Shown one piece after another: positions 12,186-12,833 of a DNA stretch of 12,833 nt. This stretch comes from Lachnospiraceae bacterium UBA7182 (lineage in GTDB: Bacteria; Bacillota; Clostridia; Lachnospirales; Lachnospiraceae). The translations under genes and the position numbers were made by a program. Below the pieces are notes generated by a model. The model saw only the letters and a program-made list of their open reading frames with translations, searched no databases and was not told the origin of the DNA. The stretch spans positions 1 through 12,833 of the forward strand of contig DKVI01000034.1 of the NCBI GenBank assembly GCA_002491115.1, given 5' to 3'. How positions within the stretch are numbered: the first letter of the stretch is position 1; each line of letters begins with the position of its first letter.

Positions 12186-12715
12186 CCCGCGCACTCCTTG
12201 CAGGGCCTGTCCGCTGCTTCCCTGTCCTGGTCAATATATGCCGTTATGGGCATCACAGCACAGACAGCCTGGGAAGAAATTCCCTCTCCTGTCCCCGTAA
12301 AACCAAGTCCCTCCTCTGTGGTGGCTTTGATATTTACCTGACTTTCATCTATCTTCAGGGTTTCTGCCACATGCCTGATCATCAGGGGGATGTGGGGCGC
12401 CATCCTGGGACGCTGTGCGATAATCGTCGCGTCGATATTCAGAATCTGATAGTTGTTCTGCTCCAGCAATCCCCCCACATGTTTCAGAAGTCTGAGACTG
12501 GAAATTCCCTTATAAGCCGGATCCGTATCCGGAAAATGCCTGCCGATATCCCCCAAAGCCGCCGCGCCAAGCAGCGCGTCCATAATCGCGTGCAGAAGTA
12601 CGTCCGCATCCGAATGTCCCAAAAGCCCCTTTTCAAAAGGAATCTTTACGCCCCCCAAAATCAAGTCCCGGCCCTCTGCCAGCCGGTGTACATCATACCC
12701 CATGCCAACTCTCAT
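12170..12715 (-). CDS. ispF: 2-C-methyl-D-erythritol 2,4-cyclodiphosphate synthase
   Basis: 181 residues; fifth enzyme of the MEP pathway, closing CDP-ME-2-phosphate to MEcPP with release of CMP. The zinc ligands D8, H10 and H42 are in GMGYDVHRL and LLHAIMDALLG; GHSDADVLLHA, GRHFPDTDP, and IKATTEEGLGFTGTGEGISS (CMP site) are all canonical. A trimeric cytoplasmic enzyme normally of about 155-160 residues; this one has an extra tail of about 20 residues ending in C172-x-x-C175-x-x-C178 then QKK. AGGGAG lies about 8 nt before the ATG. ispD, the usual neighbour, is not in the window. Upstream lies a tRNA terminator; TATACT at 12754-12749 with TTGAGT 19 bp away is only a weak candidate promoter. 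Confidence 0.97.
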   Translation of the reverse strand: MRVGMGYDVHRLAEGRDLILGGVKIPFEKGLLGHSDADVLLHAIMDALLGAAALGDIGRHFPDTDPAYKGISSLRLLKHVGGLLEQNNYQILNIDATIIAQRPRMAPHIPLMIRHVAETLKIDESQVNIKATTEEGLGFTGTGEGISSQAVCAVMPITAYIDQDREAADRPCKECAGCQKK

Positions 12716-12756
12716 AACCCTGTCTCCCTTCCTGTTCCACTGTTTTTTAGTATACC

Positions 12757-12787
12757 AAAAAAGTCCTTGAACTACTCAAGGACTTTT
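12757..12787 (-). terminator. Intrinsic terminator after the edge tRNA
   Basis: On the minus strand AAAAGTCCTTGA and TCAAGGACTTTT form a 12-bp perfect stem with a 5-nt loop, ending in TTTTTT. It starts 5 nt after the tRNA 3' end and separates the tRNA transcript from ispF. Confidence 0.85.
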
Positions 12788-12792
12788 CGTCG

Positions 12793-12833
12793 TAGCGAGA
12801 GGGGGACTCGAACCCTCGACACCACGGGTATGA
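12793..12833 (-). tRNA. tRNA, 3' part, anticodon CAU (Met or Ile2), cut by the window edge
   Basis: The minus strand starts at U33 of a class I tRNA. Counting is exact: T33, CAT (34-36), A37, C38, CCGTG (39-43), GTGTC (44-48), GAGGG (49-53), loop TTCGAGT, CCCCC (61-65), TCTCGCT (66-72) and A73, 41 nt in all. The T stem has one A-C mismatch (50-64). CCA is not encoded. The 5' half lies outside, so initiator Met, elongator Met and Ile2 cannot be told apart; a class II Leu tRNA with CATA in its long arm is a weaker alternative. Confidence 0.7.

Noticed and set aside
1..12833. CRISPR array, insertion sequence ends, rRNA genes
   Set aside because: No regularly spaced direct repeats, no transposase besides the integrase remnant with target duplication, and no rRNA-like sequence were seen by eye.

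Overview
The window looks like chromosomal DNA of a Gram-positive anaerobe of the Clostridia, most likely Lachnospiraceae. The reasons are strong AGGAGG-type ribosome binding sites, TTGACA/TATAAT promoters, moderate GC, a clostridial sigma-H gene in its usual ispF-cysE-cysS-mrnC-rlmB-sigH neighbourhood, and the type of small mobile-element proteins at the left end. The genus is inference.

Left end (1-1850) is accessory DNA. A decayed tyrosine-recombinase fragment lies on the minus strand at the edge. Beside it is a 43-residue charged microprotein, also on the minus strand, with a textbook promoter. A divergent Cro/C1-type regulator follows; its -10 box sits inside a perfect 17-bp inverted repeat. 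Next come a small RelB/DinJ-like protein and a Uma2-type PD-(D/E)XK nuclease-fold protein, closed by an intrinsic terminator.

Middle left (1850-5542) is a two-gene plus-strand unit of large membrane proteins. The first is a GT-C-like glycosyltransferase candidate with a soluble C-terminal domain that reads like a ricin-type beta-trefoil. The second is a DUF6056-like polytopic protein. They are probably part of cell-surface glycan synthesis. The unit ends at a strong, possibly bidirectional terminator facing glnS.

Right part (5565-12833) is all on the minus strand and is housekeeping. In transcription order it holds the 3' part of a tRNA with a CAU anticodon and its terminator, ispF (isoprenoid precursor), an Eis-like GNAT acetyltransferase, a promoter and leader, then cysE, cysS, mrnC, rlmB, sigH, tRNA-Thr(GGU), a terminator, and glnS. 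Stops and starts overlap or abut along most of this chain (16 nt, 4 nt, 16 nt, 4 nt, 0 nt), so translational coupling is likely. Cysteine supply (cysE), cysteine charging (cysS), 23S rRNA maturation and methylation (mrnC, rlmB) and the transition-state sigma factor sit in one unit. Compared with the Bacillus subtilis order, gltX is replaced by the GNAT gene and yacP is missing between rlmB and sigH.

The points most worth a second look are the RelB-like/Uma2 pairing, the lectin-like tail on the membrane glycosyltransferase, the cysE leader with a 22-codon ORF over a perfect hairpin, the glnS gene with no visible promoter except through a terminator, the CxxCxxC tail of IspF, and the reconstructable frameshift in the integrase remnant.
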